Origin: Lysobacter enzymogenes
GTDB lineage: Bacteria; Pseudomonadota; Gammaproteobacteria; Xanthomonadales; Xanthomonadaceae
Length of the DNA: 64,000 nt
NCBI RefSeq assembly: GCF_023617245.1
Contig: NZ_CP067396.1
Location: forward strand, 4,987,001-5,051,000
Direction: 5' to 3'
Of the stretch, positions 48,019-57,694 are shown one piece after another (the stretch's first letter is position 1; every line of letters starts with the position of its first letter). The notes beneath the pieces are model-generated. The model saw only the letters and a program-made list of their open reading frames with translations, did not search any database and was not told where the DNA came from. Both the position numbers and the translations under genes were made by a program.

Positions 48019-48984
48019 ATGTCCGCCGGCCTGTACTCCGAGCTCGAAGCCTTCGACGCGGTCCTGCGCCACGGCAGCTTCACCGCCGCCGCACGCCAGC
48101 TCGAACTGACCCCGGGCGCGATCACCCGCCGGCTCAATGCGCTGGAGGCGCGGCTCGGGGTCAAGCTGCTCAACCGCTCGACCCGCCGGCTGAGCCTGAC
48201 CGAAGCCGGCCGCGACTATCACGCCGAAGTGGCGCCGGCGCTGGCGCAGATCCTCGCCGCCGGCGAGCGCGCCCGCGACCGCGCCGCGCAGCCGCGCGGC
48301 GAACTGCGGGTATCGCTGCCGATGAACTTCGGCCGCTTGTACGTGATGCCGCACCTGGGCGAATTCCTCGCCCGCCATCCGGGCATCGAGCTGGACGTGC
48401 AGTTCGACGACCGCTTCGTCGATCTGATCGGCGAAGGCTTCGACTGCGCGATCCGGATCGGCGCGCTGGCCGATTCGCGCCTGATCGCGCGGCGCATCGC
48501 CCAGACCCGGCGCATCCTGGTCGCCGCGCCGCAATACCTGGCCCGGCGTGGCGCGCCGACCGCGCCGGCCCAGCTGAGCGAGCACGACTGCCTGCACTAC
48601 ACCCTGTTCCGCGGCAACGCCAGCTGGGAGTTCCACGGCCGCGGCGAGCCGCTGCGGATCCCGGTGCGCGGCCGGCTGCGCGCGAACTACGGCGCGCCGC
48701 TGGTGGATGCGGCGCTGCGCGGCGAAGGCATCCTGCAGACCGCGATGTTCGCGGTGGCGCAGGAGCTGGCCGCGGGCCGGCTGGTGGAAGTGCTGCCGGA
48801 CTGGAGCCTGTTGCCGATCGGCATCCACGCGGTGTATCCGGGGCGCGAGTACCGGCCGCGCAAGGTCGAGGCCTTCGTGGCCTTTCTCGAACAGATCGTC
48901 GGCGCGCCGGCGGTGTGGGACCGGCTGCTGGACGGCGCGGCCCGCGCCGACGCCGGCGCCGCCGGCCCGGCGCCCGCGGTTTGA
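48019..48984 (+). CDS. LysR family transcriptional regulator
   Basis: A 321-residue LTTR. The N-terminal winged HTH is AARQLELTPGAITRRLNALE with LLNRSTRRLSLTEAGRDY; the rest is the periplasmic-binding-protein-like effector domain, beginning with PRGELRVSLPMNFGR. In the LysR subfamily with CrgA/PA0477-like proteins that regulate divergent oxidoreductases. ATG 48019 follows the divergent promoter with perfect N5 palindromes. Its target is the neighbouring MDR reductase gene, by divergent position. Confidence 0.93.
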   Translation: MSAGLYSELEAFDAVLRHGSFTAAARQLELTPGAITRRLNALEARLGVKLLNRSTRRLSLTEAGRDYHAEVAPALAQILAAGERARDRAAQPRGELRVSLPMNFGRLYVMPHLGEFLARHPGIELDVQFDDRFVDLIGEGFDCAIRIGALADSRLIARRIAQTRRILVAAPQYLARRGAPTAPAQLSEHDCLHYTLFRGNASWEFHGRGEPLRIPVRGRLRANYGAPLVDAALRGEGILQTAMFAVAQELAAGRLVEVLPDWSLLPIGIHAVYPGREYRPRKVEAFVAFLEQIVGAPAVWDRLLDGAARADAGAAGPAPAV

Positions 48985-49104
48985 GCGCGGCCCCGCGCCC
49001 ACGGCCTGCCGGCCGTTACCTGTCGATACGAACCCGCCCCGCCTCCTCATTCCGTTTTAGCGCGGTTTGCTGAAAGCTTTACCGCCCCCCGCCCGCCCCG
49101 CCGC

Positions 49105-51801
49105 ATGAGTTCCCAGACCGCCGCCACGCCCGCTGCCGCCACCGCGCCCTCCCACTGGCGCCGCGCCCTGCCGATGCTCGCCAGCCTGGCGATCCTGGCC
49201 CTGGCGCTGCATGCGCTGGCGGGGGAGTTCAGCGGGCATGGGGTGCGGGCGATCAAGGACGCGTTCCGGCAGCTCGATTCTGTCCGCATCGCCTCGGCGT
49301 TTCTGCTCGGCCTCGCCAGCTACGCCTGCCTGGTGGGATTCGACGCCATCGGCCTGCGCCGCAACGCGGCCAAGGTGAAACCGGTGCGGCTGATCCTCAC
49401 CGCGTTCCTCGCCAACGCGGTCGGCCACACCCTCGGCTTCGCCGCGCTGACCGGCGGCGCGGTGCGCCTGCGCGGTTACGGCGCGGCCGGCTTGTCGCTG
49501 GCCGACATCGGCCAGGTGGTGCTGATGAGCACGCTCGGCTTCGTGTTCGGCGCCTGGGTGCTGCTGGCCTGCGCGCTGATGCTCGAACCCGCGCCGGCGG
49601 CGCTGCTGCTGCCGCTGAGCGCGAACGCGATCCGCGTCGCCGGCGCCGCGATCGCGCTGGCCTTCCTCGGCCTGCTGCTCGCGGTCGGCCGCGACGGCCG
49701 CACCCTGCGTTTTCGCGAACACGCGCTGTGGCTGCCCGACCGCCGCACCGTGCTCAGCGTCACCGCGTTGAGCGTGGTCGAACTGGCCCTGGCCGGCGGC
49801 GCGCTGTACGTGCTGCTGGCGCCGTCGATCCCGCCCGAATCGGGCACCGGCTTCGTCGGTTTCGTCGGCCTGTATCTGGTGGCGGTGCTGGCGGGTTTGG
49901 TGTCGAGCGTGCCGGCCGGTATCGGCGTGTTCGAATGGAGCCTGCTCAAGCTGCTGCCGAGCGTGGCGCCGGCCAGCCTGCTGGCCGCGGCGCTGGCCTA
50001 CCGCATCACCTACTACGCCGCGCCGCTGGTGCTGGCGACGATCCTCGGCCTGGTCGCCTCCGCGCGCGGGCCGGTCGCGCAGAGCGCCGGCGCGCTGCGC
50101 ACCGCGTGGCTGGCGGTGCGGCCGTGGCTGCCGCACGTGATCGCGCTGGCCGCGTTCGTGCTCGGCGCCGCGCTGATCCTCGACGGCACCCTGCCCAAGC
50201 CGCAGCACCGCTTGAACCACGCGCCGCTGCCGTTGATCGAGACCTCGCAACTGCTCGCCAGCCTCGGCGGCGTCGGCCTGCTGCTGATCGGCCAGGGCCT
50301 GCAGCGGCGCAGCCACGCCGCCTGGGCGCTGGCGCTGGGCGTGTGCATCCTGCTGCCGCTGCCGTCGTGGCTGCGCGGCGGCCACTGGCTGCTGGCGCTG
50401 GCGCCGCCGCTGGTGGCGCTGGCGCTGTGGGCGGCGCGGCGCGAGTTCTACCGCCAGGGCGCGCTGCTCGACGAGGCCTGGTCGTGGCGCTGGCTGCGCA
50501 ACCTCGGGCTGGTGCTGATCGCGGCGATCTGGCTGCTGTTCTTCGCCTACAGCCACGTCGAATACCGCAACGAGTTGTGGTGGGAGTTCCTGGTCTCCGG
50601 CAACGCCCCGCGCGCGCTGCGGGCGATGCTGCTGGTCAGCGTGGCGGTGATCGCGTTCGGCCTGGCGCGCCTGCTGCACGCCGCGCGCACCGCGCTGCCG
50701 GCGGCCGACGAAGCCCAGCTCGCGCTGATCCGGCCGATCCTGGCCCAGGCCGAGGACAGCCAGGCGCATCTGGCGCTGACCGGCGACAAGGCGCTGCTGC
50801 TGGACCCGCAACAACGCGGGCTGGCGATGATGCAGCGCTACGGCGGTTCGCTGATCTCGATGGGCGACCCGGTCGGCCCGCCGGAAGTCGCGCGCGAACT
50901 GATCTGGCGCTTTCGCGAAGAGGCCGACCGGATGGGCGTGCGGCCGGTGTTCTACCAGGTCGGCGAGCAGCACTGGCAGACCTATCTCGACCTCGGCCTG
51001 ACCCTGGTCAAGCTCGGCGAGGAAGCGCTGGTGCCGCTGGCCGACTTCAGCCTGCAAGGCGCCAACCGCGCCGACCTGCGCCAGGCCTGGAACCGCGGCA
51101 AGCGCTCGGGCCTGAGCTTCCGCATCGTCCCGGCCGAGCAGGTGGCGCCGCTGCTGGCGACGCTGGAGGAGATCTCCGACGACTGGCTCGAGTTCAAGTC
51201 AGGCGAGGAAAAAGGCTTCTCGCTCGGCAGTTTCGACAACGCCTACCTGGAGCGCCTGCCGGTGGCGCTGGTCGAGCACGAGGGCCGCATCGTCGCTTTC
51301 GCCAACGTGTGGAACGCGACCAACGGCCGCGAACTGTCGATCGACCTGATGCGGCACGCGGCCGACGCGCCCAAGGGCAGCATGGATTTCATGTTCGCCG
51401 AATTGCTGCTGTGGGGCCGCGAGCAGGGCTTCGAGCGTTTCTCGCTGGGCATGGCGCCGCTGTCGGGGCTGGCCCAGCATCGCCTGGCCGGACGCTGGAA
51501 CCGCTTCGCCAACCTGATCGCGCGCCACGGCGAGCGCTTCTACGGCTTCGTCGGCCTGCGCCGGTTCAAGGCCAAGTTCGATCCGGTCTGGCGCACCCGC
51601 TACCTCGCCGCGCCCGGCGGCATGCACCTGCCGGCGGCGCTGCTCGACGTCACCCGGCTGATCTCGCTGGACCCGCGCCGCCACGACGAAGGCGAGCGCC
51701 ACGTCGCGCGCTTTCCGCGCAGCGCGCCGCCGGCTCAGGGCGAGGCGGGCGCCGCGGCGATCCCGGCCGCGGACAGCGCCCGCGCGGCGACGCCGTCGTA
51801 G
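49105..51801 (+). CDS. mprF: Bifunctional lysylphosphatidylglycerol synthase/flippase
   Basis: An 898-residue polytopic inner-membrane protein. The N-terminal ~540 residues form the flippase with many hydrophobic helices (e.g. VVLMSTLGFVFGAWVLLACA); the C-terminal ~330 residues are the cytosolic DUF2156 GNAT-like aminoacyltransferase (QQRGLAMMQRYGGSLISMGD, FSLGSFDNAYLERLPVALVE, LSIDLMRHAADAPKGSMDFM). It aminoacylates phosphatidylglycerol with Lys from tRNA, lowering surface charge and giving resistance to cationic peptides. The 3' end overlaps the convergent AcvB/VirJ-type gene by 67 bp. Confidence 0.94.
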   Translation: MSSQTAATPAAATAPSHWRRALPMLASLAILALALHALAGEFSGHGVRAIKDAFRQLDSVRIASAFLLGLASYACLVGFDAIGLRRNAAKVKPVRLILTAFLANAVGHTLGFAALTGGAVRLRGYGAAGLSLADIGQVVLMSTLGFVFGAWVLLACALMLEPAPAALLLPLSANAIRVAGAAIALAFLGLLLAVGRDGRTLRFREHALWLPDRRTVLSVTALSVVELALAGGALYVLLAPSIPPESGTGFVGFVGLYLVAVLAGLVSSVPAGIGVFEWSLLKLLPSVAPASLLAAALAYRITYYAAPLVLATILGLVASARGPVAQSAGALRTAWLAVRPWLPHVIALAAFVLGAALILDGTLPKPQHRLNHAPLPLIETSQLLASLGGVGLLLIGQGLQRRSHAAWALALGVCILLPLPSWLRGGHWLLALAPPLVALALWAARREFYRQGALLDEAWSWRWLRNLGLVLIAAIWLLFFAYSHVEYRNELWWEFLVSGNAPRALRAMLLVSVAVIAFGLARLLHAARTALPAADEAQLALIRPILAQAEDSQAHLALTGDKALLLDPQQRGLAMMQRYGGSLISMGDPVGPPEVARELIWRFREEADRMGVRPVFYQVGEQHWQTYLDLGLTLVKLGEEALVPLADFSLQGANRADLRQAWNRGKRSGLSFRIVPAEQVAPLLATLEEISDDWLEFKSGEEKGFSLGSFDNAYLERLPVALVEHEGRIVAFANVWNATNGRELSIDLMRHAADAPKGSMDFMFAELLLWGREQGFERFSLGMAPLSGLAQHRLAGRWNRFANLIARHGERFYGFVGLRRFKAKFDPVWRTRYLAAPGGMHLPAALLDVTRLISLDPRRHDEGERHVARFPRSAPPAQGEAGAAAIPAADSARAATPS

Positions 51802-53189
51802 TCGCCGTCGACGTGATGGTCGCCGCGCATCTTCTCGATCCGCGCGCCGCCCGCGGGCAGGCGCGGGCATAGCGCGTCGGCGTCTTCGCTGCCGTAGATG
51901 CACAGCACCCGCGCGGCCGGCATCTTCGCCACCTGCGGCGCGATCGGCAGGCCCTTGCCGCTGCTGCCGATCCAGTTGCTGAGGTGGAATTCGTACTCGG
52001 CGTTCTGTCCGGGCGAGATCAGCGCGGTCAGCCGCACCGTCGCGCGGGTCGCCGCGGGCAGTCGGTTGTACGCGCCGGGCAGCACGTCGGCGCCCTGCGA
52101 GAACCCCACCAGCAGCACGTTGTCGCGTTTCCACTGCGCGCGGTAGTAGCGCACGATCCGGTCGAGGTCGGCGCCGAAGCTCTGCGGCGTGCGCGGCGTC
52201 CAGAAGTAGCGCAGCGAATCCACGCCCACCACCGGCACGCCGGCGCGGACCAGGCGCGCGCTGACGCTCTTGTCGAAGTCGGCCCAGCCGCCGTCGCCGG
52301 AGACGAAGATCGCGAAGGTGTCGGCGTTGCCGCCCGGCTGCGCCGGCATCTCGGTGACCGGCAGGCCGCTCAGATCGGCCGGCGGCGGCGGCAGGCGGGC
52401 GTGGCGCTGCGCGCCGAGCGAGACCAGCGCCGCGCGCAGGCCCGGCAGCGCGTCGCCGCGCGCGTCGCGCTGGAACGTGCGCGCCTGCGGCACGGCCTGG
52501 ACGAAGCCGTCGATCTCGGCCTGCTGGCAGCGATGCGCGCCTTGCCCGCGCGCGGCCAGCAACCACGGCACCTTCAGCGGCTGCGGCAGCAGCAGCGCGC
52601 GGCCGTCCTCGACGTTGAGCTTGAGCGCGCCGTTGGGGCACAGCATCCGCGGCAGGCGCAACGTCGGGCAGAAGCCCTGCGAGACCGCGCCGGCGACCAG
52701 CCCGGCATCGCCCTGCGCGGCGATCGCATAGGCGAGCGCGGCGCCTTCGCCGTCGCCGACCAACAGCGGCAGGTGATAGGTCGGCAGGCGGTAATAGGCC
52801 TGCACGTAGCGCGAGAAATTCTCGACGTCGCCGGAAGAGAAATTGCACGTGCCGCCGTCCTTGCGCAGCAGCGCTTCCAGCGCGGCCACGTCGGCCGTGG
52901 CCACCATCGCCCCGTCCGCGACCAGCGCATCGACCCGCGCCTTGCGCGCGCCGGCATCGGCGCCGTCGGCGAACCACAGCACGAAACGCTCGACCTCGCC
53001 CTGCGGCAAACGCACCGGCGTGCGGACGAAACGCCCGTGGCTGATCTCGCCCGCGGCCGGCGTCGCGCTCGCCGCCGGCGCCGCGGGCGGTTTCGCAGCG
53101 GCGGACGCGGGCGCGGCGAGCGCGGCGGCGCTGAACGCCGTGCACAACGCCGCGACGAGAACGGTCGGACAACGGAACGGCGCGCGCAT
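51735..53189 (-). CDS. AcvB/VirJ family periplasmic alpha/beta hydrolase
   Basis: A secreted protein of 484 residues with a signal peptide (LVAALCTAFSAAALA) and an Ala/Pro-rich linker. The C-terminal half contains VSGDGGWADFDKSV and the elbow GFSQGADVLPGA, which marks the AcvB/VirJ family, and the N-terminal half is a second related domain with LPLLVGDGEGAALAYA. Family knowledge: Agrobacterium AcvB hydrolyses lysyl-phosphatidylglycerol. It faces mprF, the enzyme that makes that lipid, and overlaps its 3' end. Substrate here is inferred from that context. Confidence 0.9.
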   Translation of the reverse strand: MRAPFRCPTVLVAALCTAFSAAALAAPASAAAKPPAAPAASATPAAGEISHGRFVRTPVRLPQGEVERFVLWFADGADAGARKARVDALVADGAMVATADVAALEALLRKDGGTCNFSSGDVENFSRYVQAYYRLPTYHLPLLVGDGEGAALAYAIAAQGDAGLVAGAVSQGFCPTLRLPRMLCPNGALKLNVEDGRALLLPQPLKVPWLLAARGQGAHRCQQAEIDGFVQAVPQARTFQRDARGDALPGLRAALVSLGAQRHARLPPPPADLSGLPVTEMPAQPGGNADTFAIFVSGDGGWADFDKSVSARLVRAGVPVVGVDSLRYFWTPRTPQSFGADLDRIVRYYRAQWKRDNVLLVGFSQGADVLPGAYNRLPAATRATVRLTALISPGQNAEYEFHLSNWIGSSGKGLPIAPQVAKMPAARVLCIYGSEDADALCPRLPAGGARIEKMRGDHHVDGDYDGVAARALSAAGIAAAPASP

Positions 53190-53360
53190 AGGGTTCTCCT
53201 GGGTGCGCCACCTTATACCGGCACCGGTGTCGAGAGAATGCGGCGGACGCGGCGGACCGCGACGGCCTATGATCGCCAGGCCGCACCGGCGCGCCGCGAG
53301 CCACGCGGCGCGATCCCACGTCCCTCCGAAGCGAACCCGTCCCCGCAAGGAATGCCGCAG

Positions 53361-54026
53361 ATGCCACGCATGGCCGCCGTCACGTCCGCTGTCCTCATCG
53401 TCGCTTCCGCCGCCGCGCCGTTGCGCGCGCAGACCGTCGCCGCGCCGCCCGCCGGCGAAACCGCGTGCGCGTTCGGCGCCTTCGTCCGCGAGACCGATCC
53501 GGCCGGGCTCAACGTCCGCGCCGGCCCCGGCACCGAGCACAAGGTGTTGGGCACCTTGCCGCCGATGCGGCCCAGCAGCGAGATCGAATCGTTGCTGGTG
53601 CGGGTCGAAGTCGAGGTCGTCGCCGGCCGCAGCGGCTGGTTCAAGGTCCGCGGCGCGCGCGACAACGACGCGCTGTTCGCGGGCCCGCAGCGGCCGATGT
53701 TCAAGGGCGAGGGCTGGGTCAGCGGACGCAAGCTCACGGTCAAGTCGCAGGCCGGCGTCGGCCGCGCGCGGCCAGAGGCGAACGCGCCGGCGGTGCTGGT
53801 CGGCCACGACGGCATCGCGTTCGACAGCGACGCCTTCGTCGCCTCGGGCCAGTTGGCGGGCTGCTCCGGGCGCTGGGCCCTGGTCGAATACGGCCCGCTG
53901 GATTTCGAGGGCGACACCGAGCTGGAGATCAAGCCCGCGGCCAAGGCCGGCCTCGCCGGCGGCCGCTTCCGCGCCTGGGTCGATCGCCTCTGCTCCTTGC
54001 AGGAAACCAGCTGCGACGGCGCCTGA
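53361..54026 (+). CDS. Secreted SH3b-domain protein
   Basis: About 221 residues with a signal peptide (AAVTSAVLIVASAAAPLRAQ). The mature protein has an SH3-like domain (ETDPAGLNVRAGPGTEHKVLG), a Gly/Lys-rich middle (MFKGEGWVSGRKLTVKSQAG) and a second beta-rich part with Cys pairs (LAGCSGRW and RLCSLQETSC). Such proteins bind cell-wall or other periplasmic ligands. ATG 53361 gives AAGGA at nine bases distance (53347-53351); 53352 and 53370 are alternatives. Divergent from the AcvB/VirJ-type gene. Confidence 0.8.
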   Translation: MPRMAAVTSAVLIVASAAAPLRAQTVAAPPAGETACAFGAFVRETDPAGLNVRAGPGTEHKVLGTLPPMRPSSEIESLLVRVEVEVVAGRSGWFKVRGARDNDALFAGPQRPMFKGEGWVSGRKLTVKSQAGVGRARPEANAPAVLVGHDGIAFDSDAFVASGQLAGCSGRWALVEYGPLDFEGDTELEIKPAAKAGLAGGRFRAWVDRLCSLQETSCDGA

Positions 54027-54118
54027 GCGGCGCACGCGGCGGCCGGCCGCGACCTGCGCGGGTGCGACCGCCGGCCGCAGCCGCCATCGCGGGGACGCCG
54101 CCCGCTTACACTGGGACC

Positions 54119-54451
54119 ATGCGCTCCGACACCCTGCCCCTGCTGGTGCTGACCACCTGCCCCGACCCGGCCAGCGCCGACGCCATCGCCCAGGCCCTGG
54201 TCGAGGAAGGCCTGGCCGCCTGCGTCACCCAGCTTCCCGGCGCGACCTCGGTGTACCGCTGGCAGGGCCGGGTCGAGCGCGCCAGCGAGATTCAGCTGCT
54301 GATCAAGACCCGCGTCACGGTTTGCGCCGCGACCCTGCAACGATTGGCGCAACTGCATCCGTATGAACTGCCGGAGATGATCGTGGTCGAACCGCGCGAC
54401 GTCTCCGAGCCGTACATGCGATGGGTAAACGAACAGACTCCCGACCGATGA
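54119..54451 (+). CDS. cutA: Divalent-cation tolerance protein CutA
   Basis: A trimeric PII-like fold protein of 110 residues. Recognisable segments are LVLTTCPDPASADAIAQALV, EGLAACVTQLPGATSVYRW and HPYELPEMIVVEP. Associated with copper tolerance and with the Dsb system in proteobacteria. Its TGA overlaps the next ATG as ATGA, so it is translationally coupled to dsbD; this cutA-dsbD arrangement is common. Confidence 0.95.
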   Translation: MRSDTLPLLVLTTCPDPASADAIAQALVEEGLAACVTQLPGATSVYRWQGRVERASEIQLLIKTRVTVCAATLQRLAQLHPYELPEMIVVEPRDVSEPYMRWVNEQTPDR

Positions 54452-57090
54452 CCCTTCTTTCCGCTTTCCGCGGCCGGCGCCGGTTGCGCGCCGGCGCCGC
54501 CCTCGCCTTGGCCGTGCTCGGCCTGTCCCTGTCCGCGCCGGTCCTGGCGGTGGACGAGAAGGACCTGCTGCCGGTCGACGAGGCCTTCGCGCTGAGCGCG
54601 CGATCGGCGGCGCCGGACCGCATCGCGATCTCGTGGAAGGTGGCCAAGGGCTATTACCTCTATCGCCACCGCATCTCGGTCAAGAGCGATGCCGGCTTCG
54701 CCGCGCAGGCGCTGCAGCTGCCCAAGGGCAAGGCCTACCGCGACCAGTTCTTCGGCGACGTGGAGACCTACCACCAGGACGTGGCCGCGACCCTGCCCGG
54801 CCAGGCCAAGGCCGCCACGGCCAAGCTGACGATCAAGTACCAGGGCTGCGCCGACGCCGGCGTGTGCTATCCGCCGCAGACCCGCACCGTCGAGGTCGCG
54901 CTGGCGGCGCCGCCCGCCGCCGCCGCCGGCCTCGGCACCGGCCTCGGCAACGGCGCCGCGCCGGCAGTGGACCCGGCGCCCGCGGCCGCGCCGCTGGCGA
55001 ACTTCGGCGCGCGCGGCAGCGCTTCCAATCCGCTGCTCGGCGGCGGCTCAGCGCTGAGCGCGCCGGCCGCCGGCGCCGGCGCGGGCACCGACGCGCTGCC
55101 GCTGCCGCCGGAGCGCGCGTTCGGCTTCGAGGCCATCGCCAAGAACGGCGACACCCTGCTGCTGCGCTTCACTCCGGCGCGCGGCTATTACCTGTACCGC
55201 GACAAGACGTCGCTGAAGACCGACCGCGCCGACATCGCCGCCGGCAAGCCGCAGTGGCCGCGCGGCACCGCGCACCGCGACGAGCATTTCGGCGACGTGA
55301 CGGTGTTCTTCGATCAGATCGACGTGCCGCTGCCGCTGCTGCGCAAGACCGCGGACGCCGGCAAGATCGTGCTGACCGCGGGCTTCCAGGGCTGCCAGAC
55401 CGACGGCATCTGCTATCCGCCGATGACGCGCAAGATCGAGGTCGAGCTGCCGCGCGGCACAGTCTCCGCGGCCACTGCCGCGACCGCCGCGACGCCCGCA
55501 TCCGCGGCGCCCGCCGCGGCGAGCGCGACGACTGCCGCGGCTGCGGCGACCAGCGCGACGCCGGCGAATGCGTCGACGACCGCCACTGCGAGCGCGCCGG
55601 TTACCGCAGATGCGGGCGCCGCTTCCGTCGCCGGCACCGATGCTGGCACGGCCGCCGACACCAACGCCACCGGTGCGGCCGCCGCCGACTCCGCCGAAGA
55701 CGGCACTACCGGCGCGATCGCCGCCGGCGCAAACCCGGCCGCCGCAACCGCGCCGCAGGCCGCCCCCGCCGTCGCCCAGGCCGAAGACAGCCTGCTCGCC
55801 GCCTCGCTGGCCGGCCCCAACCGCTACTTCGCCCTGCTGACCTTCTTCGGCTTCGGCCTGCTGTTGGCGTTCACGCCGTGCGTGCTGCCGATGATCCCGA
55901 TCCTGTCGGGCCTGATCGTCGGCCGCGGCCCCGGCCTGGGCGCGCGCCGCGCGTTCTTGCTGTCGCTGGTGTACGTGCTCGCCAGCGCGGTGGTGTTCAC
56001 CATCGCCGGCGTCGTCGCCGGCCTGGTCGGCGCCAACCTGCAGATCGCGTTCCAGACGCCGTGGGTGATCGTGCTGTTCGCGCTGCTGTTCGTGGCCCTG
56101 GCGCTGTCGAGCTTCGGCCTGTTCGAACTGCAGCTGCCGCACAAGCTGCGCAGCCTGGTCGGCGAAGTCAGCGACCGCCAGCGCAGCGGCTCGTGGACCG
56201 GCGTGGCGGTGATGGGCGCGCTGTCGGCGCTGATCGTCGGCCCGTGCGTGGCGCCGCCGCTGGCCGCGGCGGTGCTCTACATCGGCCAGACTCGCGACCC
56301 GCTGTTCGGCGGCGCGGCGCTGTTCGCGCTGGCGATGGGCATGGGCGCGCCGCTGCTGGCGTTCGGCGTCGCCGCCGGCAAGGGCCTGCCGACCAGCGGA
56401 CCGTGGATGGTCGGCGTGCAGCGCGTGTTCGGCCTGGTGTTCCTGGGCATGGCGGTGTGGATGCTCTCGCGCATCCTGCCCGGCCCGGTGGCGTTGGCGC
56501 TGTACGCCGCGGTGCTGCTCGGCGCGGCGGTGCTGATCGCGCTCGGCGGCGGCGGCGCGGACCGCGGCTTCGGCCTGCGCGCGCTGGCCTGGGTCGCGGC
56601 GCTGCTGCTCGGCGTGGCCGGCGCGGCGCAGTTGTTCGGCGCGCTCGCCGGCGGCCACGATCCGCTGCAGCCGCTGGCCGGCCTGCGCGGCGGCGCGGCG
56701 GCGCACGCGGCCGAGCTGCCGTTCCGCAAGATCAAGTCGAATGAAGACCTGGACCGCGAGATCGCCGCGGCCCAGGCCGCCGGCAAGCCGCTGATGCTCG
56801 ACTTCTATGCCGACTGGTGCGTGGCCTGCAAGGAAATGGAGAAGTACACCTTCCCCGAACCGGCCGTGCACCGGGCGCTGGACGGCTTCGTCCTGCTCAA
56901 GGCCGACGTCACCGCCAACGACGAGGTCGATCAGGCGCTGATGAAGCGGCTCGGCGTGATCGGCCCGCCGATGACGATCTATTACGCCCATGGCGCCGAA
57001 CGCCGCGAACTGCGCCTGGTCGGGTTCGAGAAGGCCGAGCCCTTCGCCCGCCGCGCCGAGCGCGCGCGCGCCGCGGCCGGGGAGCGCTGA
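54448..57090 (+). CDS. dsbD: Protein-disulfide reductase DsbD with two N-terminal redox domains
   Basis: An 880-residue form of DsbD (E. coli: 565). After a signal peptide come two tandem nDsbD domains, each with the C-X5-C centre and YQGC/FQGC-type signature: C134/C140 (QGCADAGVCYPP) and C316/C322 (QGCQTDGICYPP). Then a ~120-residue Ala/Thr/Asp-rich linker, the 8-TM electron carrier with C478 (FTPCVLPMIP) and C600 (VGPCVAPP), and a periplasmic thioredoxin domain with WCVAC (C791/C794). It passes electrons from cytosolic thioredoxin to the periplasm. The extra nDsbD copy and length are unusual. Start overlaps cutA by 4 bp. Confidence 0.95.
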   Translation: MTLLSAFRGRRRLRAGAALALAVLGLSLSAPVLAVDEKDLLPVDEAFALSARSAAPDRIAISWKVAKGYYLYRHRISVKSDAGFAAQALQLPKGKAYRDQFFGDVETYHQDVAATLPGQAKAATAKLTIKYQGCADAGVCYPPQTRTVEVALAAPPAAAAGLGTGLGNGAAPAVDPAPAAAPLANFGARGSASNPLLGGGSALSAPAAGAGAGTDALPLPPERAFGFEAIAKNGDTLLLRFTPARGYYLYRDKTSLKTDRADIAAGKPQWPRGTAHRDEHFGDVTVFFDQIDVPLPLLRKTADAGKIVLTAGFQGCQTDGICYPPMTRKIEVELPRGTVSAATAATAATPASAAPAAASATTAAAAATSATPANASTTATASAPVTADAGAASVAGTDAGTAADTNATGAAAADSAEDGTTGAIAAGANPAAATAPQAAPAVAQAEDSLLAASLAGPNRYFALLTFFGFGLLLAFTPCVLPMIPILSGLIVGRGPGLGARRAFLLSLVYVLASAVVFTIAGVVAGLVGANLQIAFQTPWVIVLFALLFVALALSSFGLFELQLPHKLRSLVGEVSDRQRSGSWTGVAVMGALSALIVGPCVAPPLAAAVLYIGQTRDPLFGGAALFALAMGMGAPLLAFGVAAGKGLPTSGPWMVGVQRVFGLVFLGMAVWMLSRILPGPVALALYAAVLLGAAVLIALGGGGADRGFGLRALAWVAALLLGVAGAAQLFGALAGGHDPLQPLAGLRGGAAAHAAELPFRKIKSNEDLDREIAAAQAAGKPLMLDFYADWCVACKEMEKYTFPEPAVHRALDGFVLLKADVTANDEVDQALMKRLGVIGPPMTIYYAHGAERRELRLVGFEKAEPFARRAERARAAAGER

Positions 57091-57093
57091 GCC

Positions 57094-57693
57094 ATGGCGA
57101 TTCCCTCGGCGGTGAAGGTGATCGCGGTGGCGGTGGCCGCCGGCGCGCTCGGCCTGCTGGCCGGGCAGGTGGTCGGCGGCGGCGGCTGGTTCTCGCGCAC
57201 CGAACTGGGCCAGCGCATGCTCCAGGCCGAGATGAAGATGCAGGCGCCCAAGCCGCCGGCCGACCTGGCCGTGGCCGAGCGCGGCCAGCCGATCCCGCGC
57301 TTGCGCCTGCCGGACCTGCAGGGCCGGCCGGTCGAACTGCCGCAGGCTTATGCCGGCCGGCCCTTGCTGATCAACCTATGGGCCAGCTGGTGCGGCCCGT
57401 GCATCAAGGAAATGCCGGAACTGGACCGCTACGCGCGCAGCCAGGGCGAGCAAGGCGTGCAGGTGATCGGCATCGCCCTGGACAACCGCGACGACGTCGC
57501 CGCCTTCCTCCAGCGCGTGCCGGTGCACTACCCGATCCTGCTCGACGCCGCCGGCCCGCGCGACGCCGGCGTCCAGCTCGGCAACCCCAAGGGCGTGCTG
57601 CCCTACAGCGTGCTGGTCGGCGCCGACGGGCGCCTGCTCAAACAGCGGATCGGCCCGTTCGAGGACGGCGAGATCGACGGCTGGGCCCAGTAG
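57094..57693 (+). CDS. TlpA/ResA-type membrane-anchored thioredoxin
   Basis: A 199-residue thioredoxin-fold protein with an N-terminal uncleaved anchor (KVIAVAVAAGALGLLAGQVV) and the active site WASWCGPCIKEMPELD. The rest follows the AhpC/TSA-redoxin layout of TlpA. It starts 3 bp after the dsbD stop, so it is in the dsbD operon and probably receives electrons from DsbD, for cytochrome c maturation or repair of periplasmic thiols. Confidence 0.9.
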   Translation: MAIPSAVKVIAVAVAAGALGLLAGQVVGGGGWFSRTELGQRMLQAEMKMQAPKPPADLAVAERGQPIPRLRLPDLQGRPVELPQAYAGRPLLINLWASWCGPCIKEMPELDRYARSQGEQGVQVIGIALDNRDDVAAFLQRVPVHYPILLDAAGPRDAGVQLGNPKGVLPYSVLVGADGRLLKQRIGPFEDGEIDGWAQ

Positions 57694-57694
57694 C

